A stretch of 41,126 bases of DNA from Nostoc sp. CCCryo 231-06 (GTDB lineage: Bacteria; Cyanobacteriota; Cyanobacteriia; Cyanobacteriales; Nostocaceae). The notes below the pieces were generated by a model, which was not told the origin of the DNA, did not search any database, and worked only from the letters and a program-made list of their open reading frames with translations. Shown here piece after piece: positions 9,963 to 19,766 of the stretch (the first letter of the stretch is position 1; the number at the start of each line of letters is the position of its first letter). The translations under genes and the position numbers were made by a program. Location of the stretch: positions 1 to 41,126 of the forward strand of contig JAHCSU010000097.1 of the NCBI GenBank assembly GCA_023522315.1. Reading direction: 5' to 3'.

Positions 9963-10744
9963 ACCCTGTTCCTGAAGTATTGAGTTACCAATTTTGCCAC
10001 TACGTTATGGGAAAAAATTTCTAAATTCAGCGATGGAGAGATATATTAAGCATCGAAATTTAGGGAAAAAAAATTTTAACTTCGGTTTTACTGTGTTAGT
10101 TCACCCGTGTTAAGTTAAAATTTTGGCGTATTTTTTATGTATTTATGCGGTGTTAGACAAGTCACCTCCGCCAAGACATCATTTTTGCCCTGACAGTTTC
10201 TTTTCTATATTGTGAAGCTAAGTATTTTCTCAATTCTCTTTTTCCAGATGCACGCTAGCTACTCATAGAGCCTATTTCGGCTCACCTGAAACAAAACTAA
10301 AACTTAACGCTGTACTATCTTTTAAAGCCAAAGCCATCCTGATCCAGCAATAAAATCAGCGTATTACAATATTTACCCATTTGACAATTCCCAAATATCG
10401 TTGTTGTCTAGAGTTTTGCTGCTTACAAGTAGCCGCATGTATTACTATTAACTAAACCTTACTGAAGTAACTATAGTAGCAACGTTCAGTCAGGATTGAA
10501 TATCTTAATCCAGTTTTTATAACCAAGACTACCGTGTATAGTGTGGTTATAATTAGTGCCAGTTAAAACACTCGATTGCAGTGGCTTTAGCGTCTAAAGA
10601 AATTGGTTAATCTCTAAAAGAGATGACTAGCAAATATAAAGAATACCATATTTTTTACCAAATAAACTCATGTTATTTTTATATTTACAAATAATTAGTT
10701 AGTTTATACCTTGGGTGATAGGTTTCAAAAATACTAAGTAAATT
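9963..10744. other. Divergent promoter region, glutamate synthase / phosphodiester glycosidase
   Basis: This is 782 bp between two divergent genes. It contains no reading frame with coding features (the longest plausible one is 26 codons). It holds a 9-bp inverted repeat with a TATAAT hexamer at 10517-10553, described separately. I looked for GTA-N8-TAC (NtcA) and found only imperfect cases, such as GTA-N8-TAT near 10427. The glutamate synthase promoter must lie near 9970-10250 but I cannot place it. Confidence 0.6.
10517..10553 (+). promoter_or_regulatory. Inverted repeat overlapping a TATAAT hexamer
   Basis: TTATAACCA (10517-10525) and TGGTTATAA (10544-10552) are a perfect 9-bp inverted repeat 18 bp apart. 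TATAAT (10548-10553) is embedded in the right arm and reads toward the gene at 10745. A weak -35-like hexamer, AAGACT, lies 17 bp upstream. The arrangement suits a promoter covered by a dimeric repressor or activator site, though it could also be an RNA hairpin. Confidence 0.4.
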
Positions 10745-12790
10745 ATGGTAAAAATGCCGAATTGTTGCCAATCGGGGATTAGCGATCGCAGATTTTTCCG
10801 GGCTACTGTATCACCAGTATTTTTAATAACACTATGTTTAACTACTACCTGCGCTACCAATGCCCAGGAGTCTACAAAAAAGGCCCAATCAATACCAAGG
10901 CTTATCTCGCAGTCACCGGTACCTGCTTTAACAGCCGTAGTATCCTCTGGTAATCAAATTTCCCTCAATGGTCGTACTTTACCAGGAACTTGGTTGCAGC
11001 GACCTGGAAAAGCTGGTCGGATTACAACTCATCTCAGTGATGGGGCATTTAGGCAATTAATTGGAGTAAATTTCTTAAACAGTAGTAACTCAGCGAGGCA
11101 ACCAATACAGTGGTTTTCATCGGTGACAAAGCCACTGGTTTTAACCACCAGGTTACTAGGAGCATATCGCTATCTGGATATTAGCAATTTTGCTCAAACA
11201 TCTGGATGGGAAATCCGAACCAATGGCAGCACCTTGGTAATTGCTACCCCAAAAGCACAAATTACAAATATTGTTCAGAGCCAGGAACGTCCAGAGGCGA
11301 GTGCGCCTTTGCAACAGTCTCGGATTCTTGTCGATTTAGATCGTCCAACTCCGTGGCAAGTTGCACAAGGGTCAATTATTAAAAAAATTCAAACTCCATC
11401 CTCTGACCCAGACACACCAACTCCAAAATCCACTGTACCGCCAAATCGAGAGTGGACAATTACCCTGGATGGAATAGCCGATCCCCTTTTGATAGAACGC
11501 TATATCCCCCAGCCACCACCAGTACCAGCAACACCCCCAACATTGCTGCCAAACTTGCTCAAACAATTATTACCAGTTACACCAACACAACCAATACCAC
11601 CACCTCCAGCCCCTGAAGCACTGATTCAACAAGTGGAAGTGGTGAAAAACCAAACCATTATTAGTCTGAGCGTTCCCTTTGGCCTATCCCCTCAAGTTAG
11701 TACTGTAGCTAACCCCAATCGCCTGATTATCGATATTCGACCCGATCCCCTAGAAGAGCGAGATATCACTTGGGCGCCAGGATTGCGCTGGCGACAGCAT
11801 TATGTCAACTTAGGCACAGAACGCTTTCCGGTAGTTTGGTTAGAAGTTAATCTCCGTAAATTTGGGCTAACGCTGAAACCTATGTGGGCTAGTCCTGATG
11901 GGCTTGCGGGTACTGCTCCCTTAATTCAAACAGCACAACGTTATTTAGCAGTAGCTGGAATTAACGGTGGTTATTTTAACCGCAATAACAGATTGCCCTT
12001 GGGTGCAATTCGTCGGGATAATAAGTGGTTATCAGGCCCCATTCTTAATCGAGGTGCGATCGCTTGGAATGATTCTGGCCAATTTTACTTCGGTCGTCTC
12101 ACCTTAGAAGAAACTTTAATTACGGCAAATGACCAGCGCCTACCAATTCTGTTTCTCAACAGTGGCTACGTCCAGAGTGGCATTGCTCGTTACACCCCAG
12201 CTTGGGGATCAACTTATACGCCCTTGACGGATAACGAAATTATTCTAGTGGTACAGAAAGACCAAATTACTCAACAGTTCCCAGGTGGCAAAGTTGGTGA
12301 GACGGCAGTTCCTATTCCGAAGGATGGCTACCTACTAACCTTACGCGCCAACGCTGCTAGTGCTGCTTCACAGCTACCTATTGGAACCACAGTAAGTATT
12401 TCCAGCGCCACTACTCCGGCTGATTTTAGTCGTTATCCCCACATTATCGGAGCCGGGCCGCTATTAGTCCAAAATCGTCAAATTGTCCTCGATGCCAAAG
12501 GCGAAAAATTCAGCAATGCTTTTATTGCCGAAAAGGCTATTCGTAGCGGTATTTGCACAACAGCAACAGGCACATTGATGATTACTGCCACACATAATCG
12601 TGCCGGCGGTTATGGCCCTAATTTGGCAGAACATGCCCAATTGCTGCAACAGATGGGCTGTGTGGATGCCCTAAATTTGGACGGTGGTAGTTCTACCAGC
12701 CTTTATTTAGGAGGACAACTACTCGACCGATCGCCTAGTACTGCTGCTCGTGTTCATAATGGAATTGGTATTTTCCTGAAACCACGATAA
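10745..12790 (+). CDS. Secreted phosphodiester glycosidase-family protein (NAGPA/DUF2233 type)
   Basis: This is a 681-residue exported protein. An N-terminal signal segment (hydrophobic VFLITLCLTTTCATNA, about residues 25-40) is followed by a repetitive N-terminal half. That half contains an AMIN-like beta segment (ISLNGRTLPGTWLQR...) and proline-rich linkers near 220-295 (PQPPPVPATPPTLLPN). The C-terminal half, about 340-681, has the phosphodiester glycosidase signatures: INGGYFNRNN near 404, GAGPLLVQNRQ near 570 and a final LNLDGGSSTSLYLGG. In animals the family uncovers mannose-6-phosphate; bacterial members probably act on cell-wall or exopolysaccharide sugar phosphodiesters. The substrate here is unknown. 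ATG at 10754 is an alternative start. It is divergent from glutamate synthase, with no functional link evident. Confidence 0.85.
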   Translation: MVKMPNCCQSGISDRRFFRATVSPVFLITLCLTTTCATNAQESTKKAQSIPRLISQSPVPALTAVVSSGNQISLNGRTLPGTWLQRPGKAGRITTHLSDGAFRQLIGVNFLNSSNSARQPIQWFSSVTKPLVLTTRLLGAYRYLDISNFAQTSGWEIRTNGSTLVIATPKAQITNIVQSQERPEASAPLQQSRILVDLDRPTPWQVAQGSIIKKIQTPSSDPDTPTPKSTVPPNREWTITLDGIADPLLIERYIPQPPPVPATPPTLLPNLLKQLLPVTPTQPIPPPPAPEALIQQVEVVKNQTIISLSVPFGLSPQVSTVANPNRLIIDIRPDPLEERDITWAPGLRWRQHYVNLGTERFPVVWLEVNLRKFGLTLKPMWASPDGLAGTAPLIQTAQRYLAVAGINGGYFNRNNRLPLGAIRRDNKWLSGPILNRGAIAWNDSGQFYFGRLTLEETLITANDQRLPILFLNSGYVQSGIARYTPAWGSTYTPLTDNEIILVVQKDQITQQFPGGKVGETAVPIPKDGYLLTLRANAASAASQLPIGTTVSISSATTPADFSRYPHIIGAGPLLVQNRQIVLDAKGEKFSNAFIAEKAIRSGICTTATGTLMITATHNRAGGYGPNLAEHAQLLQQMGCVDALNLDGGSSTSLYLGGQLLDRSPSTAARVHNGIGIFLKPR

Positions 12791-13067
12791 TGAGGGAGTA
12801 GGGAGTAGGGAATGGAAAAGTTTCTTAATTCCAATGCCCAAGGCCCCATCTTTTTTAAAGTTTAGAACAAGCTATCATTTTGCTTGATGAAGACTTAGTG
12901 TAGATACAAGAGTTTTAATAGTGATGATTTACGCCGTCATGTTTGATTTTGCTATCTTTATCAAGGCGCAACAAAATTAATGATTTTAAACGTTGCAAGA
13001 TAGCGCCAGATTTTTTATCAATAGTTAAGAGTACCAACGGTTTGTTATGTCTTCAAATGAGGTAACT

Positions 13068-13487
13068 ATGGCTCGATATCAAGAAACTACACAGACTGAA
13101 ACTCTACATTTACCTTCAACTATCACTTCCAGAGGCGTTGCGGCAACAGAGTTACGTCCTTGGGGTGCTTTTACAGTTTTGGAAGAAGGGCGCGGATACA
13201 AAATCAAGCGCATTGAAGTTAAGCCCGGACACCGCCTCAGCCTACAAATGCACCACCACCGCAGTGAACATTGGATTGTCGTCTCTGGTACAGCTAGGGT
13301 AACTTGTGGCGAGAAAGAAGTACTACTGAGCAATAATGAGTCAACCTATGTACCCCAATGTACATCTCATCGTTTAGAGAATCCTGGCGTGATCCCGTTG
13401 GTGTTGATTGAAGTGCAAAATGGCGAATACTTGGGAGAAGATGACATTATCCGCTATCAAGATGACTATGCCCGTACTAAGGATTAA
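13068..13487 (+). CDS. Cupin, mannose-6-phosphate isomerase type II-like
   Basis: A small single-domain protein matching the C-terminal cupin of bifunctional GDP-mannose pyrophosphorylase/phosphomannose isomerase. It shows RPWGAFTVLEEGRGYKIKRI, then PGHRLSLQMHHHRSEHWIVV with the metal-binding histidines and glutamate, and the second cupin motif near PQCTSHRLENPG. It may interconvert mannose-6-phosphate and fructose-6-phosphate, or be a sugar-binding cupin; stand-alone forms are common in cyanobacteria. I chose ATG at 13068 because GAGGT lies 5 nt upstream. An in-frame ATG at 13047 would add seven residues (MSSNEVT) and has no good Shine-Dalgarno. Confidence 0.87.
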   Translation: MARYQETTQTETLHLPSTITSRGVAATELRPWGAFTVLEEGRGYKIKRIEVKPGHRLSLQMHHHRSEHWIVVSGTARVTCGEKEVLLSNNESTYVPQCTSHRLENPGVIPLVLIEVQNGEYLGEDDIIRYQDDYARTKD

Positions 13488-13553
13488 ACCTTTAATCTAA
13501 AAACTGAATACATTTTTGTGCAAACCGTCTTTGGGAACCACTGCACCCCAAAA

Positions 13554-13578
13554 GTCCCTACCTAGTTCAGGTGGGGAC
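13554..13578. terminator. Strong hairpin after the cupin gene
   Basis: GTCCCTACCT (13554-13563) pairs with AGGTGGGGAC (13569-13578) around the loop AGTTC, with one T-G wobble. No T-run follows, so it is either a factor-assisted terminator for the cupin gene or a structured leader for the Fe-S gene. A second 7-bp stem, CCCATCT (13663-13669) with AGATGGG (13683-13689), lies just before that gene. Confidence 0.4.
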
Positions 13579-13715
13579 TGAAGCATGTTGTGCTATAAAT
13601 GTAGTAATAGCGATCGCGCTCATGCCTTCGGTGATTTGGAATTTTAAAGAAGCGACAGCGAACCCATCTCTCTGTAAAATGAAGATGGGGTATTCAATTG
13701 CAAAAAACGAGTTCC

Positions 13716-14045
13716 ATGATTCATCTGAGTCAAGCAGCCGCAAGTGAGATTGGGCGAATAAAGTCCAAGCAGCAGCAAAATGTTTTGTTTCGATTGGCGG
13801 TAAAACCAGGTGGTTGTTCCGGTTTTTTTTATGATATGTCCTTCGATAAAGCAATAAAAGTTGGCGACCAGGTTTTCGACTTGGATGAAATTCAAGTAGT
13901 TATAGATGCCGCAAGCTTAAATTACCTCAACGGTTTGAGGGTGGATTATTCAGAAGACTTAATGGGTGGTGGTTTTCGGTTTCAGAATCCCCAGGCGATC
14001 GCTACCTGTGGCTGTGGCAATTCCTTCTGGACAACTAATCAATAA
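13716..14045 (+). CDS. Iron-sulfur cluster assembly accessory protein (IscA/HesB family)
   Basis: This is a 109-residue A-type carrier that binds iron or Fe-S clusters and passes them to apo-proteins. The three invariant cysteines are present: C34 in PGGCSG, and C98 and C100 in the terminal CGCG. The fold signature DxxxxxxLNGLRVDYSEDLMGGGF is intact. I use ATG at 13716; the frame is open back to a TTG at 13698, but this would add only six unconserved residues. It stands directly upstream of the str operon promoter, on the same strand. Whether it is SufA-like or HesB-like cannot be decided from this region, as no suf or nif genes are nearby. Confidence 0.9.
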   Translation: MIHLSQAAASEIGRIKSKQQQNVLFRLAVKPGGCSGFFYDMSFDKAIKVGDQVFDLDEIQVVIDAASLNYLNGLRVDYSEDLMGGGFRFQNPQAIATCGCGNSFWTTNQ

Positions 14046-14112
14046 TCCTTAATTAGCGATCGTTTGCCAATAACAAAGGAAAAATGACCAAGTAATTAAA
14101 GAAAAATTACAA

Positions 14113-14142
14113 TTGACATAAAACCGTAAAAAACGATATAAT
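14113..14142 (+). promoter_or_regulatory. Consensus sigma-70 promoter of the str operon
   Basis: TTGACA (14113-14118) and TATAAT (14137-14142) are both perfect consensus hexamers, 18 bp apart. They end 50 bp before the rpsL start, so transcription should begin near 14149. Perfect hexamers suit a very highly expressed ribosomal protein operon. Confidence 0.8.
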
Positions 14143-14192
14143 TAGGATTTGTTAAAACTTAGACATATAAGCAGCTTTACGCGCTGTAACTC

Positions 14193-14576
14193 ATGCCAAC
14201 AATACAGCAGCTAATACGTAACGAGCGCGAACAAGCGCGTCAGAAAACCAAGTCCCCAGCTCTGAAACAATGTCCCCAACGTCGGGGAGTTTGTACCAGA
14301 GTATACACGACCACACCAAAAAAGCCTAACTCAGCTCTACGTAAAGTAGCAAGAGTCAGACTTACCTCTGGATTTGAAGTCACAGCTTATATTCCAGGTA
14401 TCGGTCACAACTTACAAGAACACTCAGTTGTGATGATTCGTGGCGGTCGGGTTAAGGATCTACCAGGTGTGAGATACCACATTATCCGTGGCACCCTAGA
14501 TACAGCCGGAGTCAAAGACCGCAAACAAGGGCGTTCCAAGTATGGAACCAAGCGTCCGAAAGAAGCGAAAAAATAG
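14193..14576 (+). CDS. rpsL: 30S ribosomal protein S12
   Basis: A 127-residue protein of the decoding centre of the small subunit. Conserved blocks [17 protein letters not shown] and [20 protein letters not shown] are intact, with lysines at the positions where streptomycin-resistance changes arise and the aspartate of KDLPG that is often beta-methylthiolated. Length and ends are normal for cyanobacteria. It is the first gene of the str cluster, 50 bp after a consensus promoter. Confidence 0.98.
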   Translation: MPTIQQLIRNEREQARQKTKSPALKQCPQRRGVCTRVYTTTPKKPNSALRKVARVRLTSGFEVTAYIPGIGHNLQEHSVVMIRGGRVKDLPGVRYHIIRGTLDTAGVKDRKQGRSKYGTKRPKEAKK

Positions 14577-15131
14577 GATTAGCCGATTAATCGCATCCAA
14601 CACGATTAATCGTCTACCTTAGAAGCGCCAAAGGACAAAAAAACTATCAGGGTCTGTGTTTTAAGAGCAGTTATGAAAACTGCTCAAGCCTGTTTAAAAA
14701 AATCAAGCAAGCTATACCTACACTAAGCGAGCAAGTGTAGAAGTTCTGAGGAGAACGCTGTAACCCACAGCAGAATTCTAATCTGGACATTAAGGTTTAG
14801 AATCTTGTCGCCTTGAGTATTTAGTTGCAGCTAGCAAGTCAATGAATTTTAGATTTTAGACTTCGGCGTGAGCGCTTAGTGGAACGATTTGCAATTTAGG
14901 ATTGGTCGAACCCACAAGGGGATGAGGCTTAGAGACTTTTGATTTTTTCCAATCCTTGTGGTTGGAACATCTACCAAAAACTCTAATCCAAAGTTGGCAG
15001 TCAATAAGTCAGCCTTACTCCAACAGTCGAAAACAAAATTGAGAAAGTCTGAGGGTTGGGTTCCGCAGCTTTTAGTTTCCGGTGTCTGATAGCATATAAT
15101 TTCGTTGCCAATTCCGAATTAAAGGTGAAGT
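14577..15131 (+). promoter_or_regulatory. Long structured rpsL-rpsG intergenic region
   Basis: This is 555 bp inside a ribosomal protein operon where gaps are normally short. It has no reading frame with coding features. Four perfect stems are: GAGCAGTT 14665-14672 with 14678-14685; CTACACT 14718-14724 with 14734-14740; GTTCT 14743-14747 with 14752-14756 (GAGG tetraloop); GCTGT 14757-14761 with 14767-14771. A fifth, with one bulged A, joins 14772-14781 to 14797-14805. Further on, GGATTGG (14899-14905) can pair with CCAATCC (14949-14955), and CCACAAGG (14912-14919) with CCTTGTGG (14954-14961), in interleaved order. A TATAAT at 15095-15100 may mark a second promoter for rpsG. It is a candidate regulatory leader or processed RNA. 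Confidence 0.5.
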
Positions 15132-15602
15132 ATGTCTCGTCGTGGTGTTATTCAAAGGCGTCCTGTTCCGTCTGACTCCGTATATAACAGTCGCCTTGTG
15201 AGCATGATTATCAGGCGGATCATGCGTCATGGCAAAAAATCACTTGCCGCCCGAATTGTTTATGAAGCATTGAAAACTATCGAGGAACGCACTGGTAACG
15301 GTGCTTTAGAAACCTTTGAAAGAGCAGTGCGAAATGCCACGCCTTTAGTAGAAGTAAAAGCTCGGCGAGTTGGTGGAGCAACCTACCAAGTACCAATGGA
15401 AGTGCGTACAGAACGGGGCACTACCCTAGCACTGCGTTGGTTAGTGCAATATTCCCGGTCTAGACCAGGCCGGACAATGGCAAGCAAACTGGCAAATGAG
15501 TTAATGGATGCTGCCAACGAAACTGGCAATGCCATTCGCAAACGTGAAGAAACGCACCGGATGGCGGAAGCTAACAAAGCATTCGCACACTATCGTTATT
15601 AA
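15132..15602 (+). CDS. rpsG: 30S ribosomal protein S7
   Basis: A 156-residue primary rRNA-binding protein that organises the head of the small subunit and contacts E-site t[30 protein letters not shown] and [11 protein letters not shown] are the expected blocks, and the length is standard. In E. coli S7 represses its own operon by binding the rpsL-rpsG junction. The long structured gap upstream makes a similar loop possible here, but that is inference. Confidence 0.98.
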   Translation: MSRRGVIQRRPVPSDSVYNSRLVSMIIRRIMRHGKKSLAARIVYEALKTIEERTGNGALETFERAVRNATPLVEVKARRVGGATYQVPMEVRTERGTTLALRWLVQYSRSRPGRTMASKLANELMDAANETGNAIRKREETHRMAEANKAFAHYRY

Positions 15603-15739
15603 GTAGAAAAGCGATATATCGCATTGCCGAAGCGGTATATCGTCGATTTACAAGAAAAGACGGTTTTCCGTAAAAGTATAGAATCTTAACAAAGAGTAAT
15701 ATACGAGATATCATGAGGCAAAAACTATAGGAGGTAGCT

Positions 15740-17818
15740 GTGGCACGCACGATCCCGCTAGATAAAGTACGCAACATTGGTATTGCGGCGCATATAGATG
15801 CGGGCAAAACAACAACAACAGAGAGAATATTATTTTACTCTGGGATAATTCATAAAATTGGCGAAGTTCATGAAGGAACTGCCGTCACAGACTGGATGGA
15901 GCAGGAGCGGGAGCGGGGAATTACCATTACTGCCGCTGCTATCAGTACCAGTTGGAAAGATCATCAAATTAACATTATCGATACTCCGGGTCACGTAGAC
16001 TTCACAATTGAAGTTGAGCGCTCCATGCGCGTGTTGGATGGTGTAATCGCAGTATTTTGTTCTGTGGGCGGCGTGCAACCGCAGTCTGAGACAGTGTGGC
16101 GACAAGCAGAACGCTACAAAGTTCCTCGGATAGCCTTTATCAACAAAATGGATCGCACTGGAGCGAACTTTTATAAAGTTCACGAGCAAATTCGTGATCG
16201 CCTGCGGGCGAATGCGATCGCCATTCAACTACCAATTGGTAGTGAAAACGACTTCCAAGGTATCGTTGACCTAGTACGGCAACGTGCGTATATTTACGCC
16301 AATGACCAAGGAACTGATATCCAGGAAACCGATATCCCCGAAGAATTGCAAGCGCAGGTAGACGAATTCCGCACCAAGCTAATAGAAGCTGCGGCAGAAA
16401 CCGATGATGCTCTGATGGCTAAGTACTTTGAAGGCGAAGAACTTACAGAACAGGAAGTTCGGACTGCCCTGCGTAAAGGCACAATTGCGGGGACAATTGT
16501 ACCAGTGCTTTGCGGTTCGGCATTCAAAAATAAAGGCGTGCAGTTGATGCTGGATGCCGTTGTAGATTACCTACCAGCGCCAAGTGAAGTACCGCCAATT
16601 CAAGGCTTACTGCCCAATGGCGATACTATTGAGCGGCGGGCTGATGACAACGAACCCCTAGCGGCTCTGGCATTCAAAATTATGGCTGACCCTTACGGTC
16701 GCCTGACATTTGTTCGCGTTTATTCTGGTGTCCTGAAAAAGGGCAGCTACGTTCTTAACGCTAGTAAGAATAAAAAAGAACGGATTTCCCGCTTAGTTCT
16801 GATGAAGGCAGATGATCGGCAAGATGTCGATGAACTGCGAGCGGGTGATTTGGGAGCAGCTCTGGGATTGAAAGACACCTTGACAGGTGACACGCTCTGT
16901 GATGATGGATCGCCAGTAATTCTGGAATCCCTATTCATTCCTGAGCCTGTAATCTCGGTGGCGGTTGAACCCAAAACCAAGAACGACATGGACAAGCTGT
17001 CCAAGGCTCTGCAATCTCTCTCAGAAGAAGACCCCACCTTCCGAGTCCGCGTCGATCCGGAAACAAACCAAACCGTGATCGCGGGGATGGGAGAGCTACA
17101 CCTAGAAATTCTAGTAGACCGGATGTTACGAGAATTCAAGGTGGAAGCAAATGTAGGTGCGCCGCAAGTAGCTTACCGAGAAACAATTCGGAAAGCTGTG
17201 AATAAAGTTGAGGGCAAATTCATCCGCCAAAGTGGTGGTAAAGGTCAATACGGTCACGTTGTGATCAATTTGGAGCCTGGAGAACCCGGTACTGGCTTTG
17301 AATTCGTTTCCAAAATTGCCGGCGGTACAGTACCTAAAGAGTACGTTGGCCCCGCAGAACAAGGAATGAAAGAAAGCTGCGAATCTGGTGTACTAGCTGG
17401 ATATCCGTTAATTGACGTCAAAGCGACGCTAATTGATGGGTCATACCACGATGTAGACTCTTCGGAAATGGCTTTCAAAATCGCTGGCTCAATGGCGATG
17501 AAAGAGGCTGTGCTGAAAGCTTCACCCGTCCTCTTAGAGCCTATGATGAAAGTTGAAGTTGAAGTTCCCGACGACTATATCGGGAACGTCATCGGCGACC
17601 TCATCTCCCGCCGAGGGCAGATTGAAAGCCAAAGCACCGAACAGGGACTCGCTAAGGTCGCATCCAAAGTTCCATTGGCGACCATGTTTGGCTACGCCAC
17701 TGATATCCGGTCAAAGACCCAAGGTCGGGGTATCTTCACGATGGAGTTCAGCCACTACGAAGAGGTGCCTCGCAGCGTAGCTGAAACTATCATTGCAAAA
17801 AGCAAAGGGAACGCTTAG
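15740..17818 (+). CDS. fusA: Elongation factor G
   Basis: A 692-residue translocation GTPase. The P-loop AHIDAGKT is at residues 17-24. The switch regions ([20 protein letters not shown]) and NKMD follow, then domains II-V, with conserved GQYGHV in domain IV and a normal C-terminus. The start is GTG at 15740 with the Shine-Dalgarno AGGAGGT at 15729-15735. The gap after rpsG contains the palindrome GCGATATATCGC (15611-15622). It is third in the rpsL-rpsG-fusA-tuf order conserved across bacteria. No active-site change is seen. Confidence 0.98.
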   Translation: MARTIPLDKVRNIGIAAHIDAGKTTTTERILFYSGIIHKIGEVHEGTAVTDWMEQERERGITITAAAISTSWKDHQINIIDTPGHVDFTIEVERSMRVLDGVIAVFCSVGGVQPQSETVWRQAERYKVPRIAFINKMDRTGANFYKVHEQIRDRLRANAIAIQLPIGSENDFQGIVDLVRQRAYIYANDQGTDIQETDIPEELQAQVDEFRTKLIEAAAETDDALMAKYFEGEELTEQEVRTALRKGTIAGTIVPVLCGSAFKNKGVQLMLDAVVDYLPAPSEVPPIQGLLPNGDTIERRADDNEPLAALAFKIMADPYGRLTFVRVYSGVLKKGSYVLNASKNKKERISRLVLMKADDRQDVDELRAGDLGAALGLKDTLTGDTLCDDGSPVILESLFIPEPVISVAVEPKTKNDMDKLSKALQSLSEEDPTFRVRVDPETNQTVIAGMGELHLEILVDRMLREFKVEANVGAPQVAYRETIRKAVNKVEGKFIRQSGGKGQYGHVVINLEPGEPGTGFEFVSKIAGGTVPKEYVGPAEQGMKESCESGVLAGYPLIDVKATLIDGSYHDVDSSEMAFKIAGSMAMKEAVLKASPVLLEPMMKVEVEVPDDYIGNVIGDLISRRGQIESQSTEQGLAKVASKVPLATMFGYATDIRSKTQGRGIFTMEFSHYEEVPRSVAETIIAKSKGNA

Positions 17819-17841
17819 TTAAAATAAGGAAATGAGCATTC

Positions 17842-19071
17842 ATGGCACGCGCAAAGTTTGAAAGGAATAAACCCCACATTAATATCGGTACAGTTGGCCA
17901 CGTTGACCACGGTAAAACTACCTTGACAGCAGCCATCACCATGACCTTGGCAGCTATGGGTCAGGCTGTAGCTAAGGGCTACGACCAAATTGATAATGCC
18001 CCAGAAGAAAAGGCCCGGGGTATTACCATCAATACTGCTCACGTAGAGTATGAAACCGAAAGTCGGCACTATGCTCACGTAGACTGTCCAGGACACGCTG
18101 ACTATGTGAAGAACATGATCACTGGTGCTGCCCAGATGGACGGAGGAATCCTGGTAGTAGCAGCTACCGATGGCCCTATGCCCCAAACCCGCGAACACAT
18201 CCTGTTGGCAAAACAGGTAGGCGTTCCCAGTCTGGTTGTCTTCTTGAACAAAGAAGATTTGATGGATGACCCAGAACTCTTGGAACTAGTAGAACTAGAA
18301 CTGAGAGAACTGTTAAGCAGCTATGATTTCCCTGGTGACGACATCCCCATCGTCAAAGGCTCTGGTTTGCAAGCTCTGGAAGTCATGACTAAGAATCCCA
18401 AGACCAAACGCGGTGAAAATCCTTGGGTAGACAAAATCTACGAATTGATGGATGCTGTAGATTCTTACATCCCCACTCCTGAGCGGGATGTTGATAAACC
18501 CTTCCTAATGGCTGTAGAAGACGTGTTCTCAATTACAGGTCGTGGTACTGTCGCCACCGGTCGGATTGAGCGGGGTATAGTCAAAGTTGGCGATAACGTT
18601 GAACTAGTGGGTATCAGAGATACTCGCGCAACTACCGTAACTGGTATTGAGATGTTCAAGAAGAGTCTCGACCAAGGTATGGCTGGGGATAACGCTGGCG
18701 TACTACTCCGGGGTATCCAGAAGGCTGATATTGAACGGGGTATGGTCATCGCCAAACCTGGTTCGATTAAACCTCACAATGAATTTGAAGGTGAGGTGTA
18801 TGTCTTAACAGAAAAAGAAGGTGGTCGTAAGACTCCATTTTTCGCTGGCTACCGTCCCCAGTTCTACGTGCGGACAACCGATGTAACTGGTACTATCAAA
18901 GCCTACACCTCCGATGATGGCAAAGAAGTAGAAATGGTGATGCCAGGCGATCGCATCAAGATGACAGTAGAATTGATCAACGCGATCGCTATTGAACAAG
19001 GAATGCGCTTCGCTATCCGCGAAGGTGGCCGCACCATCGGTGCTGGTGTCGTCTCCAAAATTATCAAGTAG
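17842..19071 (+). CDS. tuf: Elongation factor Tu
   Basis: A 409-residue GTPase that delivers aminoacyl-tRNA to the ribosome. GHVDHGKT (19-26), [13 protein letters not shown], the NKED motif and domains II/III are intact, ending in [10 protein letters not shown]. The 409-residue length with the short insert is the usual cyanobacterial and plastid form. It follows fusA by 23 bp, with TAAGGA upstream of the ATG. Confidence 0.98.
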   Translation: MARAKFERNKPHINIGTVGHVDHGKTTLTAAITMTLAAMGQAVAKGYDQIDNAPEEKARGITINTAHVEYETESRHYAHVDCPGHADYVKNMITGAAQMDGGILVVAATDGPMPQTREHILLAKQVGVPSLVVFLNKEDLMDDPELLELVELELRELLSSYDFPGDDIPIVKGSGLQALEVMTKNPKTKRGENPWVDKIYELMDAVDSYIPTPERDVDKPFLMAVEDVFSITGRGTVATGRIERGIVKVGDNVELVGIRDTRATTVTGIEMFKKSLDQGMAGDNAGVLLRGIQKADIERGMVIAKPGSIKPHNEFEGEVYVLTEKEGGRKTPFFAGYRPQFYVRTTDVTGTIKAYTSDDGKEVEMVMPGDRIKMTVELINAIAIEQGMRFAIREGGRTIGAGVVSKIIK

Positions 19072-19089
19072 CACCTTTTCGCTCATAAC

Positions 19090-19194
19090 AAAGGAGCAGA
19101 GATGGTCTTTATTGTGCCTCTCTGCTCCTTTCTCTTCCCTCTATAAATAAGGTAATAGGTTACAGGGGACAGGTAATAGTTTTCTGTAACCTAT
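19090..19194 (+). terminator. Terminator-like hairpins between tuf and rpsJ
   Basis: AAAGGAGCAGAGA (19090-19102) and TCTCTGCTCCTTT (19119-19131) form a perfect 13-bp stem 18 bp after the tuf stop, followed by CTCTTCCCT. A second perfect 11-bp stem joins ATAGGTTACAG (19155-19165) to CTGTAACCTAT (19184-19194). They may attenuate transcription into rpsJ, adjust the tuf:rpsJ ratio or stabilise the tuf mRNA end. Confidence 0.55.
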
Positions 19195-19254
19195 AACTTG
19201 TAACCTTTAACCTGTAAATACTCCCCTAATTACGCAGAACCTGGAAAATTAAAG

Positions 19255-19572
19255 ATGGCAACTCTACAGCAGCAGAAAATTAGAATTCGCTTACAGGCTT
19301 TTGACCGACGCTTATTAGACACATCTTGCGAGAAGATTGTAGATACAGCTAACCGCACCAATGCTACAGCCGTAGGCCCAATTCCTTTACCAACAAAACG
19401 CCGGATCTATTGTGTCCTGCGATCGCCTCACGTAGATAAAGATTCACGGGAACACTTTGAAACTCGTACTCATCGCCGGATTATTGATATTTACCAGCCC
19501 TCTTCTAAGACTATTGATGCCCTGATGAAATTGGATCTACCATCGGGTGTAGATATCGAAGTCAAACTTTAA
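19255..19572 (+). CDS. rpsJ: 30S ribosomal protein S10
   Basis: A 105-residue small-subunit protein, also known as NusE for its role in antitermination. It has the expected blocks: [25 protein letters not shown] and [16 protein letters not shown]. In most bacteria rpsJ heads the S10 operon. In cyanobacteria and plastids it follows tuf, as here. A hairpin terminator and GTCATTA repeats follow. Confidence 0.98.
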   Translation: MATLQQQKIRIRLQAFDRRLLDTSCEKIVDTANRTNATAVGPIPLPTKRRIYCVLRSPHVDKDSREHFETRTHRRIIDIYQPSSKTIDALMKLDLPSGVDIEVKL

Positions 19573-19576
19573 TTTA

Positions 19577-19604
19577 GTCATTGGTCATTAGTCATTAGTC
19601 ATTA
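19577..19604 (+). repeat. GTCATTR heptamer repeat (4 units)
   Basis: GTCATTG is followed by three GTCATTA units immediately after rpsJ. This is a short tandem repeat of the type dispersed in heterocystous cyanobacteria; related units occur at 31235 and inside glutamate synthase. Confidence 0.8.
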
Positions 19605-19643
19605 GCAAAGGACAAATGACATTAGTACGAATTTTTTTTACAT

Positions 19644-19673
19644 AGCCCTGAAGAAATATATCTCAGGGCTTTT
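19644..19673 (+). terminator. Intrinsic terminator of the str operon
   Basis: AGCCCTGA (19644-19651) pairs with TCAGGGCT (19663-19670), followed by TTTATTTAG. The stem is perfect and lies 72 bp after the rpsJ stop. Confidence 0.75.
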
Positions 19674-19766
19674 ATTTAGCTAGGAAACAAATGATAGAAT
19701 GTAGAGAAAGTACGGGAAAATCAGAGAAAAAGAAATTTTAAAGATTAAGTTTATACCAAGATAACA

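Noticed and set aside
9963..10744. NtcA-binding site upstream of glutamate synthase
   Set aside because: No GTA-N8-TAC found; the nearest, GTA-N8-TAT, is imperfect and about 470 bp from the start.
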